The position numbers and the translations under genes are program-made. Source: Plasmopara viticola (Eukaryota; Oomycota; Peronosporomycetes; Peronosporales; Peronosporaceae). From it: a DNA stretch of 64,000 nt. The notes under the pieces are model-generated. The model saw nothing but the letters and a program-made list of their open reading frames with translations, had not been told where the DNA came from and ran no database searches. The stretch is taken from positions 35,820 through 99,819 of the forward strand of contig MBPM02000151.1 of NCBI GenBank assembly GCA_001695595.3, read 5' to 3'. Below, piece by piece: positions 48,116 through 56,947 of the stretch; within the stretch, counting starts at the first letter, position 1; each line of letters opens with the position of its first letter.

Positions 48116-48146
48116 ATCTTGAATTACGTTTTACTTAGTATATATA
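48116..48146 (+). promoter_or_regulatory. Putative element promoter: ATCTTGAATTA plus TATATATA
   Basis: Third exact copy of the 11-mer at 48116-48126, followed by TATATATA at 48139-48146, and the ATG of the next small gene at 48159. The downstream TATA-like run is also present before other genes of the element. Confidence 0.5.
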
Positions 48147-48158
48147 AACATTTTCAAA

Positions 48159-48374
48159 ATGCCAGTCTCGAATAATCTAAAGAAGGCTCAAAAGACCCGC
48201 AGCGACCTCTATAAGTTTGCTAAGACCCACAACCTAGATGTTAATTGGAAAATGAAAACCTCCACTATGGAGAAGGTTGTCAATACATTCAAACAAAGCA
48301 AAGTAAAAACAATTGTGAAGACACTCCGTAAGGCTAAGCTAAACAATGACACAGCTAATTTTAACTGTCAATAA
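48159..48374 (+). CDS. Small basic protein of the element, unknown function
   Basis: 71 residues, about a quarter Lys/Arg, with a predicted helical centre (MEKVVNTFKQSKVKTIVKTL). Its 3' end overlaps the start of the polymerase frame by 29 bp in another frame, as in compact viral genomes. Could be a DNA-binding protein or an unannotated terminal-protein candidate; no family recognised. Confidence 0.5.
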   Translation: MPVSNNLKKAQKTRSDLYKFAKTHNLDVNWKMKTSTMEKVVNTFKQSKVKTIVKTLRKAKLNNDTANFNCQ

Positions 48375-51349
48375 AACAACAGGTAAAGTTGAAATGCAAT
48401 TGAATCGTTTCGAGCGTATCCGCAAAGACATTGTAGCTCCAGCCGATAAGAAACTTTTACTGCATTTTAAAGGTGAGAATGGATCCGTTTTGAAAACATA
48501 TCATCTACAAGATAGACTAATTAATACCGATAATCTATATATCACTAAAGAGAATCAATATAGTTCCGGGGCTGATATTGAATTAGACATTATTCCAACA
48601 TCAACAGTTGAAATAAAATGGTTGAACAATCCAAAGCACTCTCGATCTGAGAGAAAGAATTTCTTTCGTTATCTAACTAAAGCAAATCACAATTTAAATG
48701 ATTTTCAAGTTTATTATGATGATTGGGAAGAAAATTCATATAAAGAGCAAAGAGAAACACCTTGCTTTCTATTTGCTCTAACTCAAGCTGGTGTTGATGA
48801 AACAATCGTAAAAAGTATCTCACAAACAATGTTCAATTCAGGTGCTACTGTTGATTTCATTCGCAAGACAGCTAATGCATTCAACCTTTACATCTCAGTG
48901 AAACAATACTATCCAAAGATTAATACAGGTAGAGTTGATAACAACATTTCTGTCTACGGAGTTAAAACTGAAAATCTTATACAATTAGGTTCTGTTGGAC
49001 AGCATCTATTTGCTATCAAACCAACTAACATTACCAAAGCAGCTCTTGATAATCCTAAATTAGTTGAACAACATCAGCGAGCTGATTTTATAGTTAAAAA
49101 GGGAAAATCATCCTTTAAATCCAATCGCATTAAATTACTTGACAGTTATGAGGTAATCAGTTATCTATATCATCATCGTGAAACACTATTAGATCCAATT
49201 ACACAAATCAACGTACCCGAGTTATTAAATAATAACTATCAAACGATTGAATCTTTAACTGAAGTGGATTTTAATGCAAGTGCTTTCAAAGCAATTGGCA
49301 GAGTAAATTCAAATGGAGAAAACGATGAAATGGCTTTGAATCTTGGTCGCGCTCCTTTTAAACAGATTACTAAAGATGACGAGGGAAAAGGAAAATGGGT
49401 GGAGGTTAATGAATATAATGTTATTTATTTTGATTTTGAAACTCTGGTTGAAAATAATGAACATATTCCTTATTGTGTATCATATTGCATCGGTCGTAAG
49501 ACTGAAAGCAATGCTATTCAATTTAGTAAAACAAAAAGCTTTTATGGAATTGGATGCGAATTAAAGTTTTTAAGTGACTTACCTAGAAGGAGTCGTAATC
49601 TACTTTGGGCTCACAATGCAGGTTTTGACTGTCGATTTATCCTTAGACACTTATCATATCGGAAAAATGATACAAATCTGATTGAATGTGGAACGAAATT
49701 AAAGCAGGCTCATGGATTTTTCTATGGTCGTGAGATTGTTATTAAAGATACTATGAGTTTCATTGCTAGTATATGAGCAGATATGCCCGAAATGTTTAAA
49801 TCATCGTGCAATGATATGGCACTAGAAAAAGAGTGCTTTCCACATAAATTGGTTTGCAAATATAATCACCAACTACTTTGGCCAATGGATCTATTAGATT
49901 ACTATGAGGAAAAAGAAACACTAATAGCTAATGCTACTAAAATCAATGCTTGTGATGATAAATATTTCGATTGTGAAAAGTATGCTATTCACTATTGTGA
50001 GAGAGATGTTGATGTTTTACGAAACTGTTTTGAGGCGTTTAGAAAAATGTTTATTGATCGATTTAATATTGATGTGTATCGCTTTATGTCAATGCCTTCA
50101 TTAGCATATGCTATTCAACATAATGAGGGCTGCTTTGATGATTGTTATGCAATGAATGGAAACGTTCTAGCATTCGTTCGCGATGCAATTGTTGGTGGTC
50201 GTGTTATGACTCGAGACAACGAGAAACACCATATACAACATAAGCTTGCAGATTTCGATGCTGTATCTCTGTATCCATCAGGACAATCTGAACTCGATGG
50301 ATATATTAGAGGAAAACCTAAATGGTTCCAAAATACAATTCCAAATAATGCTGACTACTATATTGCTCGCGTAAAATTTGAGTCAATTGGTAAGAAACGA
50401 CACTTTCCATGTTGAGCTTCTATAAAAATGGAGCTAGAAACTTTACAAATGATATTATTGGTAAGACAATGATTGTTGGTAAACAAGCGCTTGAAGATAT
50501 TATTGAATTCCAGGATGTTAAAATTTCAACTATGGAAGGTGTTTATTGGAATGAAGGATTCAACAATCAAATTGTATTGACAATCAAATCACTATTTGAG
50601 GAGCGACTGAAATTAAAAAAGGAAGGCAATCCACTTCAAAACGGTATCAAATTATTAATGAATTTAGCGTATGGTAAACTAATTCAAAAGCCAATTGTTA
50701 AGCAAAAGGTTTTGGTTAGTGATGAGAAAAGTATTCTTGAATATACTATCAAAAATATTAATAAGATGATCTCTAGAACACCAATTACAGATGATTTAGC
50801 ATTGTTTGAAGAGCACAAGGCATTATCAGAACATTTTAGCCCAGCTCATCTAGGAGTACAAGTATTGGATAGTAGTAAACATATTATGAATACAGTGATG
50901 TGCTTAGCAGAAGATATTGATGCTAAGATATGGTACCAGGACACAGACTCTATGCACATCGATTACGATGCTGTCAGTAGACTTGCAGATGCTTTTAGAC
51001 AAAAGTATAACAAAGAGTTAATTGGTAAGCAAATGGGACAATTTCACGTCGATTTCGATCTTGAAGGATCAGAAGGTAATATCTATGCTAAAGAATCTAT
51101 CTTTCTTGGTAAGAAGAGTTATTTGGATATACTTGCTTGCGATGGTAATGATGTAGAAGATTTCATATCAGATGTAAAGGCATCCCATCAAAGCTTCTTG
51201 AAAATGATACCTACAAAAAATATTTGGAACTCTATAGTGGTTAGGAATTAGAATTTGATTTGAGTGATGTGTGTCCAATAAAAATTAATAATAAAACTCA
51301 ACGTGTAACTACAACGTTAAATTTCAAACGAAAATTATTATTCAAATAG
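48346..51349 (+). pseudogene. Protein-primed family B DNA polymerase (pPolB), interrupted
   Basis: Exonuclease motifs: YFDFETL (Exo I, ~49425), LWAHNAGFD (Exo II, ~49605), YCERDVDVL (Exo III, ~49995). Polymerase motifs: DFDAVSLYPS (motif A, ~50255), NLAYGK (motif B, ~50660), YQDTDSMHID (motif C, ~50935). The ~350-residue N-terminal extension is typical of Maverick/PLV polymerases; its segment CFLFALTQAGVDETIV resembles a cysteine-protease-like or OTU-like patch, which is a guess. Breaks: an in-frame TGA at 49774-49776, a frame change close to 50410, another close to 51220, and a TAG at 51242-51244. The C-terminal remnant (EFDLSDVCPIK onward) ends at 51349. Motif residues themselves are intact, so decay is recent relative to insertion. 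Role in intact relatives: replication of the linear element from a terminal protein. Confidence 0.92.
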
Positions 51350-51355
51350 TATAAT

Positions 51356-52681
51356 ATGGACTCTCTACTTACTCAGCTCTATTATGATCCAAAAACGGGA
51401 TTCATAGGTGCAACTAAGCTATACCAAAAAGCAAAAGCAATTGATAAAAATATAACGTTAAAACAAGTCAAAGAATGGTATAAGACACAAAGTAGCATTC
51501 AACAATATTCAAATCAGAATAAAAAGTATCCCGAATTCAAAATCACAAGCAATAATCCCAACGAATGGCAAATGGATCTTGCATTCTGGAAGAAGCAACC
51601 TATATTGATAACGGTTAATATTAACAGCCGAATTGGATACGCAAAATTATTGAAAAACAAACAAGCGGCTACGGTTCAAAAAGCTATCGATCAATTCATT
51701 ACAGAGCATAAAGTGTCAGCATTGGTGTCGGATAATGGATCTGAATTCACAAATCAAACAGTCGAAAAGTTTTTTGATAGAAGTTCAATTACTCATGCTA
51801 ATTCTATTCCAGGAGATCATACAATGCTTGGAAAGATAGATCGCTTTATTCGAACGATCAAGGCAAGACTAACAAAGATGCAGGATACTATGGGATTTAA
51901 GAAGCTTACACAAAAGCTTTTAAATGATGCTATCGCTAACTACAACAATACCACTCATTCATCCATAAATGCTACACCAAATGAAATGGAAGGGAGGGTT
52001 ATTTTTGACGAAATTGAACACAACAAACGAGTGGTTAAGCAAGTACAAAAAGGCATTCCAACTGGTTTTATTGTACGTTATCGCTTGAATCCGAAGCCAT
52101 TTGAAAAAGAAGGTGCGAGATTTTCAAAGGCCGTGTACGAAGTAATTGGATTAGATGGATTAAAGATGCGTATTAAATCAAAGAATAACCATGTCCTATA
52201 CAAACCAATTAATTACTTGAAAATTGTAAAAGCAGAACAATCAGAAGCAGCGATTGAAAATAATCAAATCTGGGAGGTTAGCAAGATTGTTGATCATAAA
52301 ACACTAAAGAATGGTAAGCACAAGTATCTAGTCAAATGGGTTGGATATGACGACAGCTTCAACACTTGGGAGCCACAAGACAATCTCAGATTGGTTAACA
52401 AGAACAGAATGTCAACAGTGGAGAAACAATATTGGTCTAAATATAGATGGAGAAGATGTGTAAATACATTACCAAAAAACAAACACAATGCACCAGAGAA
52501 GCAAAAAAGGGTGATTACTGCACTCAACACCATAACATCATTCAAATACAAATGTATAAGAAGGAACTATCTATTATTCATAAGAAGAATAGAATACTCG
52601 CTGAGAAAAACAAGGAACAACAAATATATAAACGTCAGATTAACACGATCAACGAATTCGACCTCATCAAGCATCAATTGA
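51356..52681 (+). CDS. rve-type integrase with C-terminal chromodomain
   Basis: 441 residues, open. Residues ~1-60 form a small helical domain ending KEWYKTQSS, similar to the zinc-less N-terminal part of Maverick integrases. The RNase-H-like core has the first Asp in WQMDLAF (residue 74), the second in SDNGSEF (126) and the third position in [11 protein letters not shown] (162), exactly 35 residues apart, but it is Asp rather than the canonical Glu. A chromodomain follows at ~304-347 ([29 protein letters not shown]). Residues after ~350 overlap the next gene in another frame and look less like native protein, so the original stop may have been lost. It starts 6 bp after the polymerase remnant. 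Inserts the element into host DNA; chromodomains can bias target choice to methylated histones. Confidence 0.92.
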   Translation: MDSLLTQLYYDPKTGFIGATKLYQKAKAIDKNITLKQVKEWYKTQSSIQQYSNQNKKYPEFKITSNNPNEWQMDLAFWKKQPILITVNINSRIGYAKLLKNKQAATVQKAIDQFITEHKVSALVSDNGSEFTNQTVEKFFDRSSITHANSIPGDHTMLGKIDRFIRTIKARLTKMQDTMGFKKLTQKLLNDAIANYNNTTHSSINATPNEMEGRVIFDEIEHNKRVVKQVQKGIPTGFIVRYRLNPKPFEKEGARFSKAVYEVIGLDGLKMRIKSKNNHVLYKPINYLKIVKAEQSEAAIENNQIWEVSKIVDHKTLKNGKHKYLVKWVGYDDSFNTWEPQDNLRLVNKNRMSTVEKQYWSKYRWRRCVNTLPKNKHNAPEKQKRVITALNTITSFKYKCIRRNYLLFIRRIEYSLRKTRNNKYINVRLTRSTNSTSSSIN

Positions 52682-52851
52682 TTCAAATAAATCCGTATAT
52701 GAAATTCAAGTATCTAATTGCTGATAGACGGTACCAATCTCGCTTAGAGGATGTCTTCAATGTTCCGTTTGATGAAATCGAAAAAAAATATAGAAAACTT
52801 CTATATGAAAGAAATGACTTATGTCATCCCTACACAAGTAGATACTGGTGA
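52447..52851 (+). CDS. Small Cys/His zinc-ribbon-like protein of the element
   Basis: 134 residues. The N-terminus has a compact C-x8-C-x8-C-x2-HH pattern ([20 protein letters not shown] then YCTQHH) that looks like a small zinc-binding motif of the kind found in giant-virus and algal-virus proteins. A long helical middle follows and a conserved-looking end ([20 protein letters not shown] then [20 protein letters not shown]). It overlaps the integrase 3' end by 235 bp and the next minus gene by 33 bp. Function unknown; the coherent pattern favours this frame over the overlapping integrase tail. Confidence 0.6.
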   Translation: MEKMCKYITKKQTQCTREAKKGDYCTQHHNIIQIQMYKKELSIIHKKNRILAEKNKEQQIYKRQINTINEFDLIKHQLIQINPYMKFKYLIADRRYQSRLEDVFNVPFDEIEKKYRKLLYERNDLCHPYTSRYW

Positions 52852-53385
52852 TTTATGACAATCTGAAAGATCCTCCAGTCTTTCGCATTGAGCGTAGTTT
52901 AGCCATCTTAGCTTTCTCTCAGGGGATCCTTTTTTTGGCATACCAACACCAGTTAGATTCTTTACCTCACCACGAACAGCGTTTACTAAACCAGGCTGCC
53001 CAGTATAGGCTCCAAGCGCTTGAGCGCCTTGATCAACAACACCAGACACTAATGGTTTAACTACAGGCCAAACATTCTCTTTCAACCAAGGCCATGCTTT
53101 ATCTTTGATCCAACTCCATAGCGACCCTCCACTCATTCCAGAGCCCGTAAGAGCATCTCCATCCATATTTAGCGATGCAGCAATTTCACCTGGTGAAAAC
53201 ACAATTGATACTCCTTTCCCAGCTTGAGCAGCCTTTTTCCATTTTTTCGCGTTTTCTGGATGAAGGGCTAACTTCTTTGAAGAGCCTTTAACCTGAGAAG
53301 CAGTGAACGATACTTTCAATGTCTTTAGAAACTTCTTTTTTTGAGCATCTGTTAACTCGTCACAACTGACCGAAACGTAAGAGTT
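52819..53385 (-). CDS. Candidate pVI-like minor virion protein (amphipathic Trp-rich segment)
   Basis: About 188 residues from an ATG at 53385; the frame extends upstream to 53511 but the extra residues are unlikely. The N-terminal part is helical and basic (ELTDAQKKKFLKTLKVSFTA, then KKWKKAAQAGKGV). The centre reads GSGMSGGSLWSWIKDKAWPW, then a Val-rich stretch and GVVDQGAQALGAY. Gly-Ser linker, SGGSLWS block, amphipathic Trp-rich helix and VVDxxxQA block resemble the overall plan of adenovirus protein VI, a membrane-lytic internal capsid protein. Similar small proteins are reported in polintons and virophages. Similarity is by pattern only. The last ~32 residues may be out-of-frame extension. 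Confidence 0.55.
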   Translation of the reverse strand, partial: NSYVSVSCDELTDAQKKKFLKTLKVSFTASQVKGSSKKLALHPENAKKWKKAAQAGKGVSIVFSPGEIAASLNMDGDALTGSGMSGGSLWSWIKDKAWPWLKENVWPVVKPLVSGVVDQGAQALGAYTGQPGLVNAVRGEVKNLTGVGMPKKGSPERKLRWLNYAQCERLEDLSDCHKSPVSTCVGMT

Positions 53386-53455
53386 CATATTTGCATAAAA
53401 TATGTATATTTCAAGAAATAAAAGGAATGTCAAAAAATTAAATAAATGTTCAGCT

Positions 53456-53683
53456 CTACAATGCAAATGTCTTGGGTTTTTTATTTTTAGTGGAAGCCCT
53501 CGAACCTTCAATTCCTGATCCTTTCATCATAGTTTTCTCTTTACTCGAACCGTTAGTACTCTCTTTGATCATTAAATGATTTAGTGTTTTTAGTAATCTT
53601 TCTTGATTAGTATGAGCAGCTGATTTAATTGAGTTACCTCTAAGGTTTGGATATCGCACTTTAATAATTTTCGAATGCATCAT
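53456..53683 (-). CDS. Small basic protein of the element, unknown function
   Basis: 75 residues, with Lys/Arg and Ser-rich composition (TKNKKPKTF at the end). It lies between the pVI-like gene and the large minus gene, in the same direction, so it may be part of that transcription block. No family recognised; could be a small DNA-binding or core protein. Confidence 0.4.
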   Translation of the reverse strand: MMHSKIIKVRYPNLRGNSIKSAAHTNQERLLKTLNHLMIKESTNGSSKEKTMMKGSGIEGSRASTKNKKPKTFAL

Positions 53684-53696
53684 ATATTAAAGTCAA

Positions 53697-55262
53697 TCAA
53701 AAAGCTCGCCGAATCAATTTTAATTCTCTTTCCAAACGACGATTATCATTACCTAAACCACGAGCACCTTGAAGTTTATCGAATTCATGTTTTAGAATGC
53801 TTCGACGTCCTTTAACGCCTGCAACACCAAAACCACTCATGGAGTCAATCGAGAGGGCTCTTTGAAATCGTTTTGGATTGACTGACTTTAGTGTAATATC
53901 CTCCGATACAAGACGGTCACCATATTTATCAACAATGTAGTTTAGCGCTCCAAGCCAATTAGCATTTTTATCAACACGACTCTTTAGAGTCGGATTAATT
54001 TCCTTCTGTTTCTTACTCATGATTGCTGCATATTCACCAAGGTAATATGTTTTCTTCCCTATCTTTGGCCCTTCAAGAAATACCTTCTCATCCGCTAACC
54101 AAGGATTGCCATTGTATAATCTGATAAGAATATCTTTCACTTGATTATTGCTATCTGAAATAACCTTTTCATTTGGATCTACTGGTTGAATATTAGTAAT
54201 ACTGTTAGCGTAGGTACTTGAATCAGGATTTATAAACATAGGTGATTGATTGATTGAGATGTTATTTTGCTTCAAAAATTTGATATACATATCAAGTGTA
54301 GATTCCCATGAGACTTGGCTGTTAGATTTTGCTCGATCACCATCAAAAACTTTCAAATTTCCGTCCATTAATTTCACTCGATAACCTCCATTTACTGGAA
54401 TATAGCCACCGTGTGGGTTTCTTCCCTTCTTATATGGAATAGGTAATCTAGTACCTTCTGGAAAGGTATTGTTCATCAAAATATCACGAAGTACTTCATA
54501 TGCTCCAGACTCAAGGTTGAATCCAAACTGATGTGACGAGCCAATAGCAGTATCTTTTGTCTCAATGTCAATAAGATTCAATAAGTAATCATACGTTGCA
54601 ACCCAATCATATTTATTTAGTGCTTTGTTTGCTAACTTTCCGTTATTTACATTAAATAATTTACCATCCGTCCCAATATATACGTTTTTATCTGGAGTAC
54701 CAGAATTTAGAATCGGATTAACTTTTCTTTTGATAATAGTTGGGTTAATGGTGTATTGATCAATTATTTTGTCTCGAGCATTTTTTGGAAAGTTGAAATC
54801 ATTTGCTTCAACTTGAGTCCCAAAGTCATATGTACTCTGTGTATCATCAATATCACTCAAGGAGTTTTCCTCATCTCCAATATCAGCTAAATCATATTGA
54901 CTATCCGTTGGTGTCATTACCCGTACTGCCTGCATACCTGTTGAAGTCATAGATGGAGCTGATTGTACGCCCTTTGAACTCATAGATGGAGCGGCTTATA
55001 TACCCGCTGAAGTCATTGTAGGTGTTGCTTGTACTCCCATCGTTACCATTGACGGAGTTACTTGCGATGCAGTTGAGGCTACTTTCCTTAGCAATTGTTG
55101 AAGCGTCGAAGTATCTATCGTTTGATCCAGATCAGAAGCCCATTGTGTTAGTTTGTATCGATCATTCTTTATGCGTGCTAATTGAAGCTCCGCACTGTTC
55201 TCCTCAGCGAGTTGCTTCAATTTATTTTTTCGATCACGGAGAGATTTAAAATTCGGAAACAT
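53697..55262 (-). pseudogene. Large element protein with Met-rich tandem repeat, one in-frame stop
   Basis: One reading frame of about 521 codons broken by a single TAA at 54993-54995; both parts are in the same frame. The N-terminal 50 residues form a helical, charged region (RDRKNKLKQLAEENSAEL). Residues around the stop form four to five imperfect repeats of about 11 residues with the pattern PSM-x-S/T-x-G-V/M-Q-A. The remainder is a folded-looking domain with YDWVATYDYLLNLID, FGFNLESGAYEVL, YNGNPWLADEKVFLEGPKIG, and a C-terminal Arg-rich end (NRRLERELKLIRRAF). It is placed immediately downstream (minus direction) of the minor capsid gene, so a structural or assembly role is likely. I do not recognise the family. 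TATA-like TATTATATAG lies upstream. Confidence 0.65.
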
Positions 55263-55301
55263 TTTGAAGTTCTCTAAGCACAGCTCTATATAATATTACA
55301 A

Positions 55302-56183
55302 TTATTGTTTTCTGTCACGAATTAATAGCATTATCAACGAGTTGGAGTCTTCAAATTTAACATTATTAGAGTCTTGATCAACGATACTCAGAGTAATATT
55401 GCTGTATGCTCCATCGTTAATCGAAAGCCACTGATATTCAGGTGGCTGAATTGAGATCAACTGACCAATTGATGTCCCTTGAGGACTTAACAAAGTCAGA
55501 ATATCAGGCGGTGTGCTAACCCGATTGTTAATGAGATTAGAACGAATTAAATAACTGCCGACGGGATTAACTTGTGGGGAGGTATTGCTCAAAAAGACTT
55601 GATTTGTTGTTTGAATGCTTGAAGGATATGTTCCAGCTGAAAATCCTATCACATTTGAAAATCCGTTGTTTGAAACAGTGATTCGAGGAGTATTAGTGGC
55701 GGTTGGTAACCCTGTTCCAGTTAATGAATACAAACCAGTCGATGGACGTGAATATCCACTTGGAACAGAGGTTGGTGTTGCTAAGCAAGTAATTTCGCAT
55801 GAATAGTACGTTGCATTTTCTCTTATCGCGATATATACAACGTTATTACCTTGAGAATCAATCAAGTATGCACCGATACTAACTAACTGAGACTCGATGT
55901 AGTTTGATATATCTTCATACGAATAGTATCCATTTGGAAGCGTAATGGAAACCGTTTGATAGGTTGCTGCGGTTGGAACTAAAACGCTAAACGTGTTGTT
56001 GCTATACAAACTCCCGTTAATATTGAATTGCGAATTGTACATTTGCAGGCTCGATAAAGCAATTTCTTGATTTTTGAAATTCACGCTTGATCCAGTAAAG
56101 TTGAATCTAAATGTATTATTCAAGCCATTGGAAACAATGTTATTACGATTAAAAATGATAGTGCTCGTCATAATTGTTTCCAC
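55302..56183 (-). CDS. Minor capsid (penton-type, jelly-roll) protein of the element
   Basis: 293 residues, open. Beta-rich with many Ser, Thr, Asn. The N-terminus SSVNFKNQEIALSSLQMYNS and the C-terminal SPQGTSIGQLISIQPPEYQW followed by LSINDGAYSNITLSI and VDQDSNNVKFEDSN match the characteristic end of Maverick/polinton-like-virus minor capsid proteins. An alternative start is Met-5. The gene lies next to the ATPase gene on the same strand with 49 bp between them. In relatives this single-jelly-roll protein forms the vertices of the icosahedral capsid. Confidence 0.85.
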   Translation of the reverse strand: METIMTSTIIFNRNNIVSNGLNNTFRFNFTGSSVNFKNQEIALSSLQMYNSQFNINGSLYSNNTFSVLVPTAATYQTVSITLPNGYYSYEDISNYIESQLVSIGAYLIDSQGNNVVYIAIRENATYYSCEITCLATPTSVPSGYSRPSTGLYSLTGTGLPTATNTPRITVSNNGFSNVIGFSAGTYPSSIQTTNQVFLSNTSPQVNPVGSYLIRSNLINNRVSTPPDILTLLSPQGTSIGQLISIQPPEYQWLSINDGAYSNITLSIVDQDSNNVKFEDSNSLIMLLIRDRKQ

Positions 56184-56232
56184 TCTATATTAAAGCAAAG
56201 CTTTTCGCACCAGTATATTGGAGCAAAGATTT

Positions 56233-56901
56233 TTAATCAAAAACTTCACCTTTAAAGTTCTTCCGAATTTGTTGCTTGACAGAGTCTATAAACACCATCT
56301 GTCCCTTTTCAGATGTTGCTTGTTTGTAATACCAATAGATATCATCTTCACTTACTCCGGGTAGATTAAAATCGTTCAAAATTAGCTGGAGATCGCGTTT
56401 TGAATTTGCTTTTAGAATAGCTATGTATTCAGAATTCAATCGGATCATTTTGTCAGTAGCAAAATAACGATGAGCTATGAAAATTGTTGAAAGTCCTTTG
56501 TGTCTTCCTCGAGTAAAGAAATGACTAAATAAATCTCTCTGAAGCTTCTTATCGTTGGAATAATCATCAATGATAACAAGTTGTAAAGCATTTGGAATCT
56601 CTTTGATAGCATCAACACTTGGAGGAGCATCTGGATCATAAAACGTTACAAACCCTTGTAGTTTCTCTTTGATGTAATCGTATAACTCTTGATCAGGGTT
56701 GCGAGCTATAATATGTAAGTGACTATAGACGTGTGGAGACTCTTTAAGTATATGGAAAGCTAGATTTGATTTACCAGAGAAGCTTGGGCCTAAAACTATC
56801 ATTCGGAAGAGCTTCTGAATACCAAGCTTTTCATTTACTCCAAACGATTTCTTTTTAAACTCCTTTGGGAGCATCCCACCAAAATCAGGAATTGAACTCA
56901 T
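56233..56901 (-). CDS. FtsK/HerA-type genome packaging ATPase (A32-like)
   Basis: 222 residues, open. Walker A GPSFSGKS at residues 38-45, Walker B LVIIDD at 108-113, and the sensor/arginine region HFFTRGRHKGLSTIFIAHRY at about 127-146. This is the hallmark order of the A32-like packaging ATPases of Mavericks, virophages and large DNA viruses. It pumps the element's DNA into the capsid in intact relatives. The start is shared back-to-back with the fibre gene, 46 bp away, across a TATA-rich promoter. Confidence 0.95.
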   Translation of the reverse strand: MSSIPDFGGMLPKEFKKKSFGVNEKLGIQKLFRMIVLGPSFSGKSNLAFHILKESPHVYSHLHIIARNPDQELYDYIKEKLQGFVTFYDPDAPPSVDAIKEIPNALQLVIIDDYSNDKKLQRDLFSHFFTRGRHKGLSTIFIAHRYFATDKMIRLNSEYIAILKANSKRDLQLILNDFNLPGVSEDDIYWYYKQATSEKGQMVFIDSVKQQIRKNFKGEVFD

Positions 56902-56947
56902 CTTGAAAAGCTAAAATCTGTTGGTATATATATAATAGAATAAAAAT
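56902..56947. promoter_or_regulatory. Bidirectional TATA-rich promoter between ATPase and fibre genes
   Basis: The 46-bp gap separates the two divergent start codons and contains a TATATATATAATA run at 56925-56936. Because nothing else lies here, it must serve both genes. A comparable arrangement is found between major capsid and protease (61703-61762). Confidence 0.6.

Noticed and set aside
48346..55262. Alternative genetic code or programmed readthrough to explain in-frame TGA, TAG and TAA in element genes
   Set aside because: All three stop codons occur, frame changes accompany them, and intact genes of the same element end at ordinary stops; decay is simpler.
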